Source: an uncultured Halobacteriovorax sp.
GTDB lineage: Bacteria; Bdellovibrionota; Bacteriovoracia; Bacteriovoracales; Bacteriovoracaceae
Length of the DNA stretch: 64,000 nt
Direction of reading: 5' to 3'
Assembly: GCA_913061265.1 (NCBI GenBank)
Contig: CAJXVS010000004.1
Span: forward strand, 124,001-188,000
The notes below the pieces were generated by a model. The model was not told the origin of the DNA and did no database searches. It worked only from the letters and a program-made list of their open reading frames with translations. Shown here piece by piece: positions 63,755 to 64,000 of the stretch (its first letter is position 1; the number at the start of each line of letters is the position of its first letter). Both the position numbers and the translations under genes were made by a program.

Positions 63755-64000
63755 ATGCGAAAGATTCTTTTATTTTTATTCTTATCAATCCCCTCCCTTT
63801 TATTAGCAGAGGTGACCCCTGCTAATTATAACTTCTCACTCGATTCATTGAAGGTCTTTAAACCTGGAACGCCACGTGCTGCCTTTGAGAAGACTTATGG
63901 CAAAGGTGAGGTTTGGAAGAAGAGTAATAAGACTATTATCCTCAAGTACTACGTCGCGCAGATTAGATATAAGTTTCCCGTCTTTGTTCAGTTATTTGAA
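63755..64000 (+). CDS. Secreted protein, N-terminal part (runs off the window)
   Basis: An open frame of 82 codons starts at ATG 63755 after CAGG and continues past the edge. It begins with a signal peptide (RKILLFLFLSIPSLLLAEVT) and goes on with VFKPGTPRAAFEKTYGKGEV. I do not recognise the family from this part. Confidence 0.7.
   Translation, partial: MRKILLFLFLSIPSLLLAEVTPANYNFSLDSLKVFKPGTPRAAFEKTYGKGEVWKKSNKTIILKYYVAQIRYKFPVFVQLFE

Noticed and set aside
1-64000. CRISPR arrays, insertion sequences, tRNA or rRNA genes
   Set aside because: I found no regularly spaced repeats, transposase motifs, terminal inverted repeats or cloverleaf/rRNA signatures in the sequence I could inspect by eye.

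Overview
The window is about 64 kb of AT-rich, gene-dense bacterial chromosome: nearly all genes abut or overlap by 4-20 bases and no gap exceeds 300 bases. I see no rRNA, tRNA, insertion sequence, prophage or CRISPR array. The gene content fits a Gram-negative, flagellated predatory deltaproteobacterium-like lineage such as the Bacteriovoracaceae/Bdellovibrionota. Pointers to this are flagellar basal-body genes led by sigma-54-type regulators, lipopolysaccharide and porin genes, Mpl muropeptide recycling, lytic transglycosylases and large secreted proteins of unknown role. The lineage is an inference from content, not from a database search.

Layout. Positions 1-8.2 kb (minus strand) hold a flagellar operon (TPR protein, degenerate AAA regulator, flgB, flgC, fliE, fliF running off the edge) behind an NtrC-type regulator gene. 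Positions 8.3-16.8 kb hold metK, a possible cell-wall hydrolase, mpl and a giant lipoprotein with a nucleosidase-like and an ADP-ribosyltransferase-like region. Positions 16.9-25.3 kb hold a serine hydrolase, ppdK, glyS, an MsbA-type exporter, recO and a miniature helicase. Positions 25.3-33.3 kb hold rsmE and surface-polysaccharide genes (O-antigen ligase, glycosyltransferases, ugd, a flippase-like protein) with a small bufferin-like cysteine peptide among them. Positions 33.3-45.6 kb hold lepA, a potassium-uptake operon with a PAS/HAMP sensor, an RlmD-like methylase, a TPR lipoprotein with rodZ, an lptF/G permease, pepA and trmL.

Positions 45.5-56.2 kb form a complete C5-pathway heme locus. 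hemB is divergent from a tightly overlapping series hemA, hemC-hemD-like fusion, hemL, histidine kinase, response regulator, hemE, hemN, hemG/hemY-type oxidase and hemH. The two-component system sits between hemL and hemE in the same translationally coupled unit, so heme synthesis and this signalling pair are probably co-expressed. Positions 56.3-64 kb hold an O-antigen ligase/TPR protein, an outer-membrane barrel protein, an unknown protein, an MltD-like transglycosylase, a dicarboxylate symporter and the start of one more secreted protein.

Several sigma-70-like promoters with 17-base spacers (upstream of metK, rsmE, the O-antigen ligase, the TPR lipoprotein, the 59.4-60.6 kb gene and the transglycosylase) and three good intrinsic terminators can be read directly. 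The observations I rate highest are the ADP-ribosyltransferase-like lipoprotein, the orphan bufferin-like peptide, the two-component system inside the heme operon, and the regulator in the flagellar operon that lacks the sigma-54 contact loop.
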